Assembly (NCBI GenBank): GCA_905199285.1
Contig: CAJKFZ010000069.1
Coordinates: 1 to 11,922, forward strand
Length of the DNA stretch: 11,922 nucleotides
Origin: an uncultured Ruminococcus sp.
GTDB taxonomy: Bacteria > Bacillota > Clostridia > Oscillospirales > Ruminococcaceae
Reading direction: 5' to 3'
In this document: piece by piece, positions 1 to 7,050 of the stretch
Layout: each line of letters starts with the position of its first letter
Position numbering within the stretch: position 1 is the first letter of the stretch
The notes under the pieces: model-generated
Databases searched by the model: none
The model's input: only the letters and a program-made list of their open reading frames with translations
Told to the model about the DNA's origin: nothing
Position numbers and translations under genes: made by a program

Positions 1-43
1 GCTTAACATTCCACTATCCAACCCAATTCTCGATTATAGCAAC

Positions 44-79
44 TTACTGGCCCTTATACATATAAAATTTTTCGTTCAT
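44..79 (-). pseudogene. Orphan 11-codon gene start, apparently truncated
   Basis: A GGGGG ribosome binding site (87-91) lies 7 bases before an ATG at 79, and the frame reads MNEKFYMYKGQ before a TAA at 44-46. It is 45 bases downstream of the DUF4340-like gene on the same strand, so it would be the next gene of that operon. From memory, unverified, the N-terminus resembles small conserved clostridial proteins that begin M-x-E-K-F-Y-x-Y-K-G and continue with P-L-V-R. Here the expected continuation is absent right after Gln. None of the three frames in the remaining 43 bases restores it. The likeliest reading is a gene broken by an insertion, deletion or assembly junction near position 46. It could instead be a chance mini-ORF or a leader peptide. 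Confidence 0.4.
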
Positions 80-124
80 TATTATACCCCCATTTCCGTA
101 ACTTCCTATTAAAGAAGTCTCTTA

Positions 125-1708
125 TTATTTCCAAGTTTTTATGAATTCTTCTCCGGTTTCAAGTTTCTTAATGTTTTCAATAAGATTTTTCACATAAGAT
201 TTGCTTCCGAAGAATTTGCTTTCGCCGTCAACAGTTATAAGAACTGTCATAGCTGAGTAGTCGTAGAAATCAATTGCATAAGTTTGATCGAGATAGCTGT
301 CGTGATATTTCAGTGAAACCATTGGCTTTTCGGATGGAACAGGCACATCTATTGCAAAATCCTCTGCATTAGCGGAAATAAGGTATGCATAAAGCTGTCT
401 GTAGCGTTCAGCGTCGATATTCTTTCCGTTATAATCAACAACAAAATCCTCGGTTCTGCTGTCCGGACGAGCCTTATTCGGATCGATAGGATCAATCCTG
501 AACTCAGCGGACTCACCTGTGTTGCATTCAAGGCTAAGCTCGTCTATATTCCAAACAAAGTTTGCGATCATGATTCTTGAAGCAATATCAATAGGCATAA
601 CCGTAACCCATTTTGCATTATCAGGCGACACCTTATAAATAATGTCCGTGCCTTTGAGCATCGCATAGCAGTAGCGGCTATCGTCCTCTTCATCGGTGAT
701 GATATCGCTGAGCAGCAGAACATATTCGTTTCCGTCATCGCAGCTCATAGTCACATTGCAGAATGGATCGTCAAGACCTACAGCGGCAATATCCTCATCC
801 GTACAGTTGAACGCATGGATTCCGGAAGCGGTAAGACCGAACATTCCATTCGTTATATCAGTTGATTTTTCAACCGTAAGATATGCGCTTATCGGCTCGA
901 CCATTTCATGAGTAGCCGAAGTTCCTCCGGCATTGGAATCATCGCTTGTTTTGCCGTATTCAAGAACGATATCGTAATCTATATCCTTACGTTCAACGAC
1001 AAGGCTTTTTACTACCGGATAATCGTCTTCTGCCGGTTCTTCAAGAATAGTTTTCTTAATAAAGTCTTTTACCGGCTTATAATAATTATTGATCTTTGAA
1101 TTTGAAACGGTATAAACGGTATTGCTTCCCTCGACTCTGAAATAAGTCTCACCCTTATTTGCAGGATTAACGATTCCGGCATAAAACTTTTTAACATTGC
1201 CGGATTCATACGTCAGCTCGGCAGAGATAACCGGATCATCAAGACCGAATTTTTCCAGATTTTCGCAGTTTTCCTCAATAACAGAAGCGGCAGTAAGTCC
1301 GTTGATGTTATTGATAAGAGTAGCCACCAGCGCATTATCCAGCGGAAGATTTTCACAGCCGTCCAAAGTATACTTAGCTGCAATCGTTTCAGTCGGAGGA
1401 TCTGTCATAATAATATGAAGCGTGTCGGTCTCGTTTACAACGTCCAGACTTTTCACAGTTCCTCTTAAAGCCTGAACAGGATTTTCATCATTAGGATCAG
1501 GAGCTTCCGAAAGAGGAACCGGGAGCTTATCACTGTCTTCAATGAGAATTATTCCCTGTCCGACAGCACTTGTTAGCGAAATATCTGAAAGCGAAGCGCT
1601 GCTGTCTGAATTATCCTTTGGTTCAGTAAGCTTCATAACGGCAAGACCGCCGCCGAGAACAACAAGAACTGCGCCCAATCCGATTATTCCCTTAACCTGT
1701 TTTTTCAT
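125..1708 (-). CDS. DUF4340-type membrane-anchored protein of Gld-like ABC exporter
   Basis: A 527-residue protein with a short basic N-terminus (MKKQ) and one hydrophobic segment at about residues 6-27. The rest should be extracytoplasmic. The body contains a visible internal duplication. FGLDDP at 154-159 and VGLDDP at 310-315 each open a beta-rich stretch, which is followed by an aromatic/Tyr-rich strand (residues about 165-210 and 320-365). A third, degenerate module may run from about 386 to 515. This pattern and its place after a GldG-like gene match DUF4340 proteins, whose biochemical role is unknown. The ATG at 1708 overlaps the TGA of the GldG-like gene by four bases (ATGA), and a GGAGAA ribosome binding site lies at 1715-1720, so translation is probably coupled. 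The tail ends EEFIKTWK with no second membrane segment. The family call is good; the function is inferred from context only. Confidence 0.8.
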   Translation of the reverse strand: MKKQVKGIIGLGAVLVVLGGGLAVMKLTEPKDNSDSSASLSDISLTSAVGQGIILIEDSDKLPVPLSEAPDPNDENPVQALRGTVKSLDVVNETDTLHIIMTDPPTETIAAKYTLDGCENLPLDNALVATLINNINGLTAASVIEENCENLEKFGLDDPVISAELTYESGNVKKFYAGIVNPANKGETYFRVEGSNTVYTVSNSKINNYYKPVKDFIKKTILEEPAEDDYPVVKSLVVERKDIDYDIVLEYGKTSDDSNAGGTSATHEMVEPISAYLTVEKSTDITNGMFGLTASGIHAFNCTDEDIAAVGLDDPFCNVTMSCDDGNEYVLLLSDIITDEEDDSRYCYAMLKGTDIIYKVSPDNAKWVTVMPIDIASRIMIANFVWNIDELSLECNTGESAEFRIDPIDPNKARPDSRTEDFVVDYNGKNIDAERYRQLYAYLISANAEDFAIDVPVPSEKPMVSLKYHDSYLDQTYAIDFYDYSAMTVLITVDGESKFFGSKSYVKNLIENIKKLETGEEFIKTWK

Positions 1709-3303
1709 CGATTTCTTCTCCTTATCAATACAACCAACCCAACAGCCGCAACAAGAACCGGAATCACAATAATTGCAACCTTGATTCCCTTATCCTGCTT
1801 TGCTGTAGGAGCGATAACAGCTCTCTGCAAAGACTTTTCAGGAATAACAACTCCGTTTTCTTTTCCGGTCATCGTATTGAAAATATTCAAAAGAACGTTA
1901 GCGTTGTTGTAAGTGCTTGTCTGAGTAATAAGTTCTTCATCGAACATCATCGAGCTTCCTATAACAAGAACGCTGCTTGAAGTTGTTTCAAACTGATCCT
2001 CAATGCTCTGATAAGTTCTTTTTGAAAGAGCAACAACATCTCTTGCTCCAACCTCTTCTGAAACCTGCTCTCCTTCAGTAAGGACATTAGAAATATACGA
2101 CATTGAAGATGATTTGAGAACAGATGTAAGCTCGTTGTCATTATTTTTCGTTAAAAGAGTGATCTCTCTTGAGTAAGGAGCAACTATCGGAAGGGCCGAA
2201 TTCGGAATATATCCAACAGAATCGCTGTCGTTTATAGAAAGCTGAATGTTTGTAGGACTATTTCCCATTGCATAGTAAACGTCGCCTATTATCCTGTTTT
2301 CAACCTGAATATTCCAATCAGCTAGGAATTCGCCGATATTGTTAAGATTAGTACTTGCAAGGTCAGGGATATAGATCATATTCTTACCGTACATCTGATT
2401 ATTGTACATAAAATCCTGAAGCTTTTCGATAATCGCTTCAGTAAAATCATACTGAGGCATCGGAATAACGATAAGGTCGTATTTTTCAGTATCAAGCTCA
2501 TCCTTAGCTATATCGATGTCAGTACATTCATAACCGTTCTTTGCAAGAAGAGTATTTTCAAGAACGCCTACCTGCTTTTCGTAGTCAGTTCTGTAAATAG
2601 GCTGATCATTCATTGTTTTTACAAACGCTACATTTACGATATGCGAATCGGTAACGTTCATAATTTCAGAAGTTATATTGCTTTCTCCGGCAAAAACAAG
2701 CGACGGAGCGTTCGACTGAAGTGTAGACTGATCAAACTGGATCATATTGATAATATCAGTTTCGCTTAATACCTTAACTTTATCTCCTGACGAGAAAACG
2801 ATATTGCTTTTTGTTATCTCTCCGTTGTAATTATCGGAATACGGCGAAATAGCGTCCGGATCGTTATTAAGGTCTACATATCTTACATTTATCTTTCCTT
2901 TGCCGCCCTGTTTTGAATACATTTCATACTTTTCAAGAATAACAGGGATCATATCATAAGGAAATTCAAGGTTCATGCCGTAATAAGCCATGATCATTCT
3001 TTCATAATATTCAGAATAAGTGTTGAAATCGCTTTTCGGCATTGTTACGAGAATATCAACATCATTATTAAGATTTTTAAGAACGTCGACAGTTTCATCA
3101 CTGAGATCGTATCTTTTATCGGCAGTAAGGTCGATTTTCAAAGGAGTTCTTTTCTCCATGACAGAAGCCATAACATTGACAACAACTACGATAGCAACGA
3201 CAATTGCGGTCGTAATAACCGCCATAGAACCGTATTTTACTTTTCTGAGAGCCTTCGGCTTTTTTTCAGAAGTTTCGATTTCATTATTTTTCATCTTCAT
3301 CAT
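1705..3303 (-). CDS. GldG-like ABC transporter auxiliary protein
   Basis: A 532-residue protein with a charged cytoplasmic N-terminus, a membrane segment at about 27-49, a large extracytoplasmic domain, and a second membrane segment at about 508-527 followed by the basic tail RRRNR. Soon after the first helix comes IDLTADKRYDLSDETVDVL (58-76), the hallmark opening of the GldG/ABC-type auxiliary domain. In gliding Bacteroidetes, GldG works with the GldA ATPase and GldF permease. In non-gliding Firmicutes the exported substrate is not known. It follows the permease after 21 bases and overlaps the DUF4340-like gene by 4 bases. The start is ambiguous: ATGs at 3303, 3300 and 3294 are all in frame. 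The AAAGGA site upstream sits only about 4 bases from the first, so the second is equally plausible. The effect is one residue. Confidence 0.85.
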   Translation of the reverse strand: MMKMKNNEIETSEKKPKALRKVKYGSMAVITTAIVVAIVVVVNVMASVMEKRTPLKIDLTADKRYDLSDETVDVLKNLNNDVDILVTMPKSDFNTYSEYYERMIMAYYGMNLEFPYDMIPVILEKYEMYSKQGGKGKINVRYVDLNNDPDAISPYSDNYNGEITKSNIVFSSGDKVKVLSETDIINMIQFDQSTLQSNAPSLVFAGESNITSEIMNVTDSHIVNVAFVKTMNDQPIYRTDYEKQVGVLENTLLAKNGYECTDIDIAKDELDTEKYDLIVIPMPQYDFTEAIIEKLQDFMYNNQMYGKNMIYIPDLASTNLNNIGEFLADWNIQVENRIIGDVYYAMGNSPTNIQLSINDSDSVGYIPNSALPIVAPYSREITLLTKNNDNELTSVLKSSSMSYISNVLTEGEQVSEEVGARDVVALSKRTYQSIEDQFETTSSSVLVIGSSMMFDEELITQTSTYNNANVLLNIFNTMTGKENGVVIPEKSLQRAVIAPTAKQDKGIKVAIIVIPVLVAAVGLVVLIRRRNR

Positions 3304-3324
3304 ACCATCCTTTCCAAAAAGTTA

Positions 3325-4032
3325 TCAGCTCCAGCGTTTTTTCTCTAAAACCTTAATAGTAAAGAAATTAAAGAGAAAAGCGGTACTGATGAAGAAGAGT
3401 ATGCTTCCGGCGCTGAAAACACCGGTTGTGAATTCAACATATCTTGAACGGAATGAAAGAGCTGAAAGAACATCGAGAACCTTATCGTTTGAAATTCTTC
3501 CAAGGAACATATCATCGTAAACATAAAGAATAAGCATAACCACAAAGCTTACAACAGCGGCGGTCATCTGATTTTCCGTAAGGGAAGATACAAAAAGACC
3601 GATAGCAATAAATGCAGCTCCGAGGAAAAGCATTGCAACATAGTTTCCTATAAGAGTCGGCCAGACAACGTCGCCAAGATATTTAAGGATTATCGCATAA
3701 ATAAATATAATGCTTTCAGCGATAACAAAAAGAGTAAATGCAGCTAAAAACTTACCGAGAACAAGCTCCCAAAGACTTATCGGAGCTGTAAGAAGTCCCT
3801 GATCCGTTTTGTTTTTCTTTTCCTCACTTAAAAGTCTCATAGTGAGAACAGGGATAAGGAAAATAAAAATAATAAACATTGAAACGAACATAGGTGAAGT
3901 ATCGGTTATTTTCGAGCTGAGAACATCAGTATAAAAGAAATATCCGGAAAATGCATAAAATACCGTTAAGAAAACATATCCCAGTCCTGATGTAAAAAAT
4001 GCACCCATTTCACGTCTGTAAATTGCGCCCAT
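3325..4032 (-). CDS. GldF-like ABC-2 family permease
   Basis: A 235-residue integral membrane protein with six hydrophobic stretches at about 12-37, 47-65, 95-118, 128-150, 157-176 and 205-228. This is the usual size and topology of an ABC-2 type permease. Between the second and third helices lies an amphipathic cytoplasmic stretch beginning MRLLSEEKKNKTDQGLL (65-81) and leading into TAPISLWELVLGKF. This is the coupling-helix region typical of the GldF/NosY-like group. It forms the translocation pore, presumably as a dimer, driven by the ATPase encoded just upstream. Its ATG shares one base with the ATPase stop codon (TAATG at 4032). A GGAGG site lies inside the end of the ATPase gene at about 4044-4048, so the two are probably translated in a coupled, equimolar way. 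The substrate is unknown. Confidence 0.88.
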   Translation of the reverse strand: MGAIYRREMGAFFTSGLGYVFLTVFYAFSGYFFYTDVLSSKITDTSPMFVSMFIIFIFLIPVLTMRLLSEEKKNKTDQGLLTAPISLWELVLGKFLAAFTLFVIAESIIFIYAIILKYLGDVVWPTLIGNYVAMLFLGAAFIAIGLFVSSLTENQMTAAVVSFVVMLILYVYDDMFLGRISNDKVLDVLSALSFRSRYVEFTTGVFSAGSILFFISTAFLFNFFTIKVLEKKRWS

Positions 4033-5114
4033 TATTCATCGTCCTCCTTTTTATCCTCATCGCCGTCAGCATCGGAAGCTTCAGCGGCTTCGTCTGCCGT
4101 AACAAGATTTATTCTCGGACGGGGTTTGCTTTCGGTCTTATTTTTTTCGTCATTATTTCCCAGATCCTCACCCATAGTAATTTTCAGGAATATATCCTCA
4201 AGAGTAAGGTCTGAAAGTTGAAGCATAAGAATATTCCAGCCTTTTTCTCTGCAAAGCTCGTTGATGCTGCGGCGAACATCGGTCTGACCGTCGGTTTCAA
4301 CGTCAAAGTCGTAGATACCCTTTTCACGCTCCATATCGGCACGAACGTATTTCACTCCGTTGATCGCCTTTATAGCGGCAGTTATTTCAGCCTTATCGGA
4401 AGCGGTATGAGTTGCGCCTTCGATACGCAGAGTCATTTTGTGCTCATTTGTAATATTCTTTGCAATCTCGTCCGCCGTACCATCAGCAGCAACAGTTCCT
4501 TTGTTGATAATGATTATCCTGTCGCAAACCGCCTGAATTTCGGGCAGAATATGTGATGAAAGAATAACGGTGTGTCTTTTTCCGAGCTTTTTGATAAGAG
4601 TTCTTATCTCGATGATCTGATTCGGGTCAAGACCGACAGTCGGCTCGTCCAGAATAAGAACGGGCGGATTATTTATAAGCGCCTGAGCAAGACCGACTCT
4701 CTGCTTATAACCCTTTGAAAGATTTTTTATAATTCTTTTTCTAACATCCGTGATTTTACAGAGATTGCAAACATCGTTAAGATGCGCCTTTCTTGGAAGC
4801 TTACACTTCTTCAGGTCAAACATAAAATCAAGGTATGCGTCAACCGTCATATCAAGATAAAGCGGCGGGATTTCGGGAAGATAGCCGATATTAGCCTTTG
4901 CCTTTTTCGGTTCTTCAAGAATATCATTGCCGTTGATAAGAATATGTCCCTCGGTTGAGGAGATATATCCGGTAAGCATATTCATAGTCGTAGATTTTCC
5001 GGCGCCGTTAGGCCCGAGAAATCCGAGGATCTCTCCTTTTTCAACTTTAAAGCTGATATTATTTACAGCGAGCTTGTCGCCATATCTTTTTGTAAGGTTT
5101 TTAACCTCAATCAT
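4032..5114 (-). CDS. GldA-like ABC transporter ATP-binding protein
   Basis: A 360-residue cytoplasmic ATPase that powers the adjacent ABC-2 permease. In order it shows Walker A GPNGAGKST (34-42), a Q-loop region GYLPEIPPLY (77-86), signature LSKGYKQR (132-139), Walker B VLILDEP (152-158), D-loop GLDP (161-164) and switch histidine H188 in SSHIL. The usual Q-loop glutamine is replaced by Ile82 in LPEIPP. I believe this variation occurs in this subfamily, so I do not read it as inactivating. Residues about 225-315 form the C-terminal regulatory-type domain. The last 45 residues are a highly charged, acidic tail (ending DEDKKEDDE) that most GldA-like proteins lack. The start is supported by AAGGAGGG at 5121-5128, 6 bases upstream. 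It is the first gene of the four-gene exporter cassette. Confidence 0.93.
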   Translation of the reverse strand: MIEVKNLTKRYGDKLAVNNISFKVEKGEILGFLGPNGAGKSTTMNMLTGYISSTEGHILINGNDILEEPKKAKANIGYLPEIPPLYLDMTVDAYLDFMFDLKKCKLPRKAHLNDVCNLCKITDVRKRIIKNLSKGYKQRVGLAQALINNPPVLILDEPTVGLDPNQIIEIRTLIKKLGKRHTVILSSHILPEIQAVCDRIIIINKGTVAADGTADEIAKNITNEHKMTLRIEGATHTASDKAEITAAIKAINGVKYVRADMEREKGIYDFDVETDGQTDVRRSINELCREKGWNILMLQLSDLTLEDIFLKITMGEDLGNNDEKNKTESKPRPRINLVTADEAAEASDADGDEDKKEDDE

Positions 5115-5120
5115 CAGGTT

Positions 5121-5128
5121 CCCTCCTT
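5121..5128 (-). promoter_or_regulatory. Strong ribosome binding site of the ABC ATPase gene
   Basis: On the minus strand this reads AAGGAGGG, placed 6 bases before the ATG at 5114. It is a near-consensus Shine-Dalgarno sequence and fixes the start of the first cassette gene. Confidence 0.8.
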
Positions 5129-5157
5129 AAATTAGGATACTGTTTGTCAATTAAAGC

Positions 5158-5171
5158 CATTATATATAATG
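5158..5171 (-). promoter_or_regulatory. Perfect 14-bp palindrome with a TATAAT, possible -10 box
   Basis: CATTATATATAATG is a perfect palindrome in the 99-base gap between ribF and the ABC cassette. Its minus-strand copy of TATAAT (5159-5164) would place a transcript start about 37 bases before the ATPase ATG, a sensible leader length. No convincing -35 hexamer sits at 16-18 bases: the sequence there is CACATT, and TTGATT is only 13 bases away. The promoter call is therefore weak. An AT-rich operator or chance is also possible. Confidence 0.3.
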
Positions 5172-5188
5172 ATACATAATCAATGTGA

Positions 5189-5207
5189 TAATGCAGTGAA
5201 AGCATTA
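5189..5207 (-). other. Small hairpin just after ribF, no U-tract
   Basis: TAATGC (5189-5194) pairs with GCATTA (5202-5207) across a 7-base loop. It begins 7 bases past the ribF stop. On the minus strand it is followed by TCACATTG rather than a run of T, so it does not look like an intrinsic terminator. It could be a weak 3'-end or processing structure. Read-through from ribF into the ABC cassette cannot be excluded. Confidence 0.25.
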
Positions 5208-5213
5208 CGAATA

Positions 5214-6140
5214 TTATATGTTGTCACAATTAAAATCCGTATTTAGCGGCGAATCTGCAAGAACGGACTCGACATCGGATGCGATCTGCTTTTTCAATTC
5301 GTCGAGTGAGCCGAATTTCTTTTCTTCACGGATATATTGGTAAAAGGTCAATTCGACAAAAGCACCGTAAAGATCTCCCGAAAATCCGAGAATATGAGTT
5401 TCAGCAAGCGGCTTATCGCAGTTTCCGACAGTCGGCTTTACACCTATGTTGGTAACGGAATCATAAAATCTTCCGTTTAACAGAGCGATCGTGTGATATA
5501 CTCCACGCTTCGGAACGAGCTGCCTTTCAGCAAAATTCTGGTTAATGGTCGGGAAATTTATCGTTCTGCCGATATGATTTCCGTCAACTACCTCTGCACA
5601 GAGCGTGTAAGCGTTGCTGCTTTGATAAAGCTCATAAACCTTTCCCTCACGCAGCATATTTCTGTATTTTTCCGAAGAAAAAGCATCCGGCGGAAGAGTT
5701 ATTATCCTGACCTCAAAGCCGTATTTCTCACCGAATCGGCGAAGTTCTTCGGCTCCGCAGCAGGCATTTTTCCCGAAACGGAAATTATCTCCGCAGACCA
5801 CAGCTCCTGCGTTCATTTTCCTGCAAAGAATATCACGAACGAATTCTTCGCCGTCTTTTGCCTTTATTTCGTCAAAATCAGGAGAATAAACGTACTTTGC
5901 CCCAAGCATTTCAAGATATTCAAGCTTCATGAAATTTGTATAAATATATTCAAGAGGCTTACCGTGCTTGAATTCCAGCGATTCTGCATTGAACGTAAAA
6001 ACTGCCGGAGCAAAACCTTTTTCCGCATATTTTTTCGCCTCCGACAGAACAAGGCGATGACCGCTGTGAAGTCCGTCGAAAAAGCCGAGAGCAACCGCAG
6101 TTTTTTCAGTAATACAGCCATTTTCTGCAATTTCGATCAA
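5214..6140 (-). CDS. ribF: Bifunctional riboflavin kinase/FAD synthetase
   Basis: Makes FMN from riboflavin and ATP, then FAD from FMN and ATP, in the cytoplasm. At 308 residues it has normal family length. The N-terminal adenylyltransferase domain shows ALGFFDGLHSGHRLVL (17-32, with the GLHSGH nucleotide-binding motif) and GDNFRFGKNA (117-126). The C-terminal kinase domain shows GRTINFPTIN (191-200), equivalent to the GFPTAN motif, then GVYHT, NIGVKPTVG (231-239) and YIREEKKFGSLDEL. Two places diverge. The usual S-S-T/S-x-I-R motif is SSEKYR (155-160), with Glu in place of the hydroxyl residue, and the linker before the kinase domain lacks the usual LG-(R/Q)-x-Y. The start is TTG at 6140, supported by GAGGTG (6149-6154) 8 bases upstream and by the correct N-terminus; no in-frame ATG fits. 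It follows truB after 16 bases. Confidence 0.93.
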   Translation of the reverse strand: MIEIAENGCITEKTAVALGFFDGLHSGHRLVLSEAKKYAEKGFAPAVFTFNAESLEFKHGKPLEYIYTNFMKLEYLEMLGAKYVYSPDFDEIKAKDGEEFVRDILCRKMNAGAVVCGDNFRFGKNACCGAEELRRFGEKYGFEVRIITLPPDAFSSEKYRNMLREGKVYELYQSSNAYTLCAEVVDGNHIGRTINFPTINQNFAERQLVPKRGVYHTIALLNGRFYDSVTNIGVKPTVGNCDKPLAETHILGFSGDLYGAFVELTFYQYIREEKKFGSLDELKKQIASDVESVLADSPLNTDFNCDNI

Positions 6141-6148
6141 GTTTTAGT

Positions 6149-6154
6149 CACCTC
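6149..6154 (-). promoter_or_regulatory. Ribosome binding site fixing the TTG start of ribF
   Basis: The minus strand reads GAGGTG, 8 bases before TTG at 6140. The nearest ATG downstream (in AAAATGGCTG) is out of frame, so this site decides the rare TTG start. Confidence 0.75.
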
Positions 6155-6156
6155 GT

Positions 6157-7050
6157 TTATGAAAGATTCTTTCCTATTCTTAAAATACCGTTTTCCCAAT
6201 CGGGAGAAGCCGTTCCGATGAAAGCTCCGTCAGAGCCGCATACTCTGTATAAGCTGCACTCACGGTTTAAATTGTTGACTCTTGCAAGATCAAGCTTTAC
6301 TCCGTTACGGTACATTCTCGTCTGAGCCTCATTCAGGCGCAGCTTCGGGAGCGTCTCAAAAACACGCTCTATCGGCAGAATAAGCTCCTCAAGCCTGTCG
6401 TTGTCTCTTGCCTGCTGAATCTGTTCAAAAGTGAAGCAGTCATCAAGGGTAAATCCGCCGGAGCTTGTCCGGATAAGGGAGGTCATAATACCTCCGCAGC
6501 CGAGTTTTTCTCCGATATCATTGATAATAGTGCGGATATAAGTACCCTTTCCGCATTTTATTTCAAGCTTTCCCTCACGTTTTTCCTCATCGTATTCAAC
6601 AATATTTATGCCGCTTACCTCTATTTCTCTGGGAGTTCTTTCAACCTCGACTCCTTTTCTTGCAAGATCGTATAAACGCTGTCCGTTCACCTGAACCGCA
6701 GAATACATCGGAGGAAGCTGCATGATCTTCCCCGTAAACTGAGGAATTATCTCTTTCAGCATTTCAAAGCTTACTGCTGTATCCGATTCGGACAGAATTT
6801 CACCCGTGATATCCTGAGTATCGGAAGTTTTTCCGAACTGAAATCCGGCAAGATAACTTTTTGAATTATCCGGCATAATATCGCAGGCTTTCGTTGCGTT
6901 TCCGACGAAAACCGGAAGAACTCCCGTTGCCATAGGATCAAGAGTTCCGCCGTGACCGAGACGTTTTATTTTAAGGATTCCTCTGAGTTTTGCTATAACA
7001 TCAAACGACGTAAATCCGCTTGGTTTGTTTACACACAATATTCCGTTCAT
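6157..7050 (-). CDS. truB: tRNA pseudouridine(55) synthase TruB
   Basis: Converts uridine 55 in the T-loop of tRNAs to pseudouridine. The 297-residue length is standard. The N-terminus MNGILCVNKPSGFTSFDVI is typical. The catalytic motif GHGGTLDPMATGVLP (32-46) carries the nucleophile Asp38. Tyr66 in KSYLAGFQFG and the later KCGKGTYIRTIINDIG (165-180) are the other conserved active-site and RNA-binding segments. A C-terminal PUA-like domain covers about 232-297. The ATG at 7050 overlaps the nrnA TGA by four bases (ATGA) and the upstream site is only AAAAGG, so translation probably relies on ribosomes finishing nrnA. It is the penultimate gene of the translation operon, followed by ribF, the common order in Firmicutes. 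Nothing appears truncated or mutated. Confidence 0.97.
   Translation of the reverse strand: MNGILCVNKPSGFTSFDVIAKLRGILKIKRLGHGGTLDPMATGVLPVFVGNATKACDIMPDNSKSYLAGFQFGKTSDTQDITGEILSESDTAVSFEMLKEIIPQFTGKIMQLPPMYSAVQVNGQRLYDLARKGVEVERTPREIEVSGINIVEYDEEKREGKLEIKCGKGTYIRTIINDIGEKLGCGGIMTSLIRTSSGGFTLDDCFTFEQIQQARDNDRLEELILPIERVFETLPKLRLNEAQTRMYRNGVKLDLARVNNLNRECSLYRVCGSDGAFIGTASPDWENGILRIGKNLS

Noticed and set aside
3020..3520. 166-codon plus-strand frame spanning the GldG-like/permease boundary
   Set aside because: It is a shadow of two well-supported minus-strand genes and has no independent evidence.
5145..5150. TTGACA on the minus strand as a -35 box for the ABC cassette
   Set aside because: At 17 bases spacing the -10 position falls on the ribosome binding site, and no -10-like hexamer is present at a usable distance.
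6141..6156. FMN riboswitch controlling ribF
   Set aside because: The gap before ribF is only 16 bases, far too short for such an element, and none is seen upstream in the operon within the window.
5493..6221. 242-codon open frame on the plus strand
   Set aside because: It is antisense to ribF and the truB end, has no recognisable domain, and the minus-strand frame carries clear RibF motifs.
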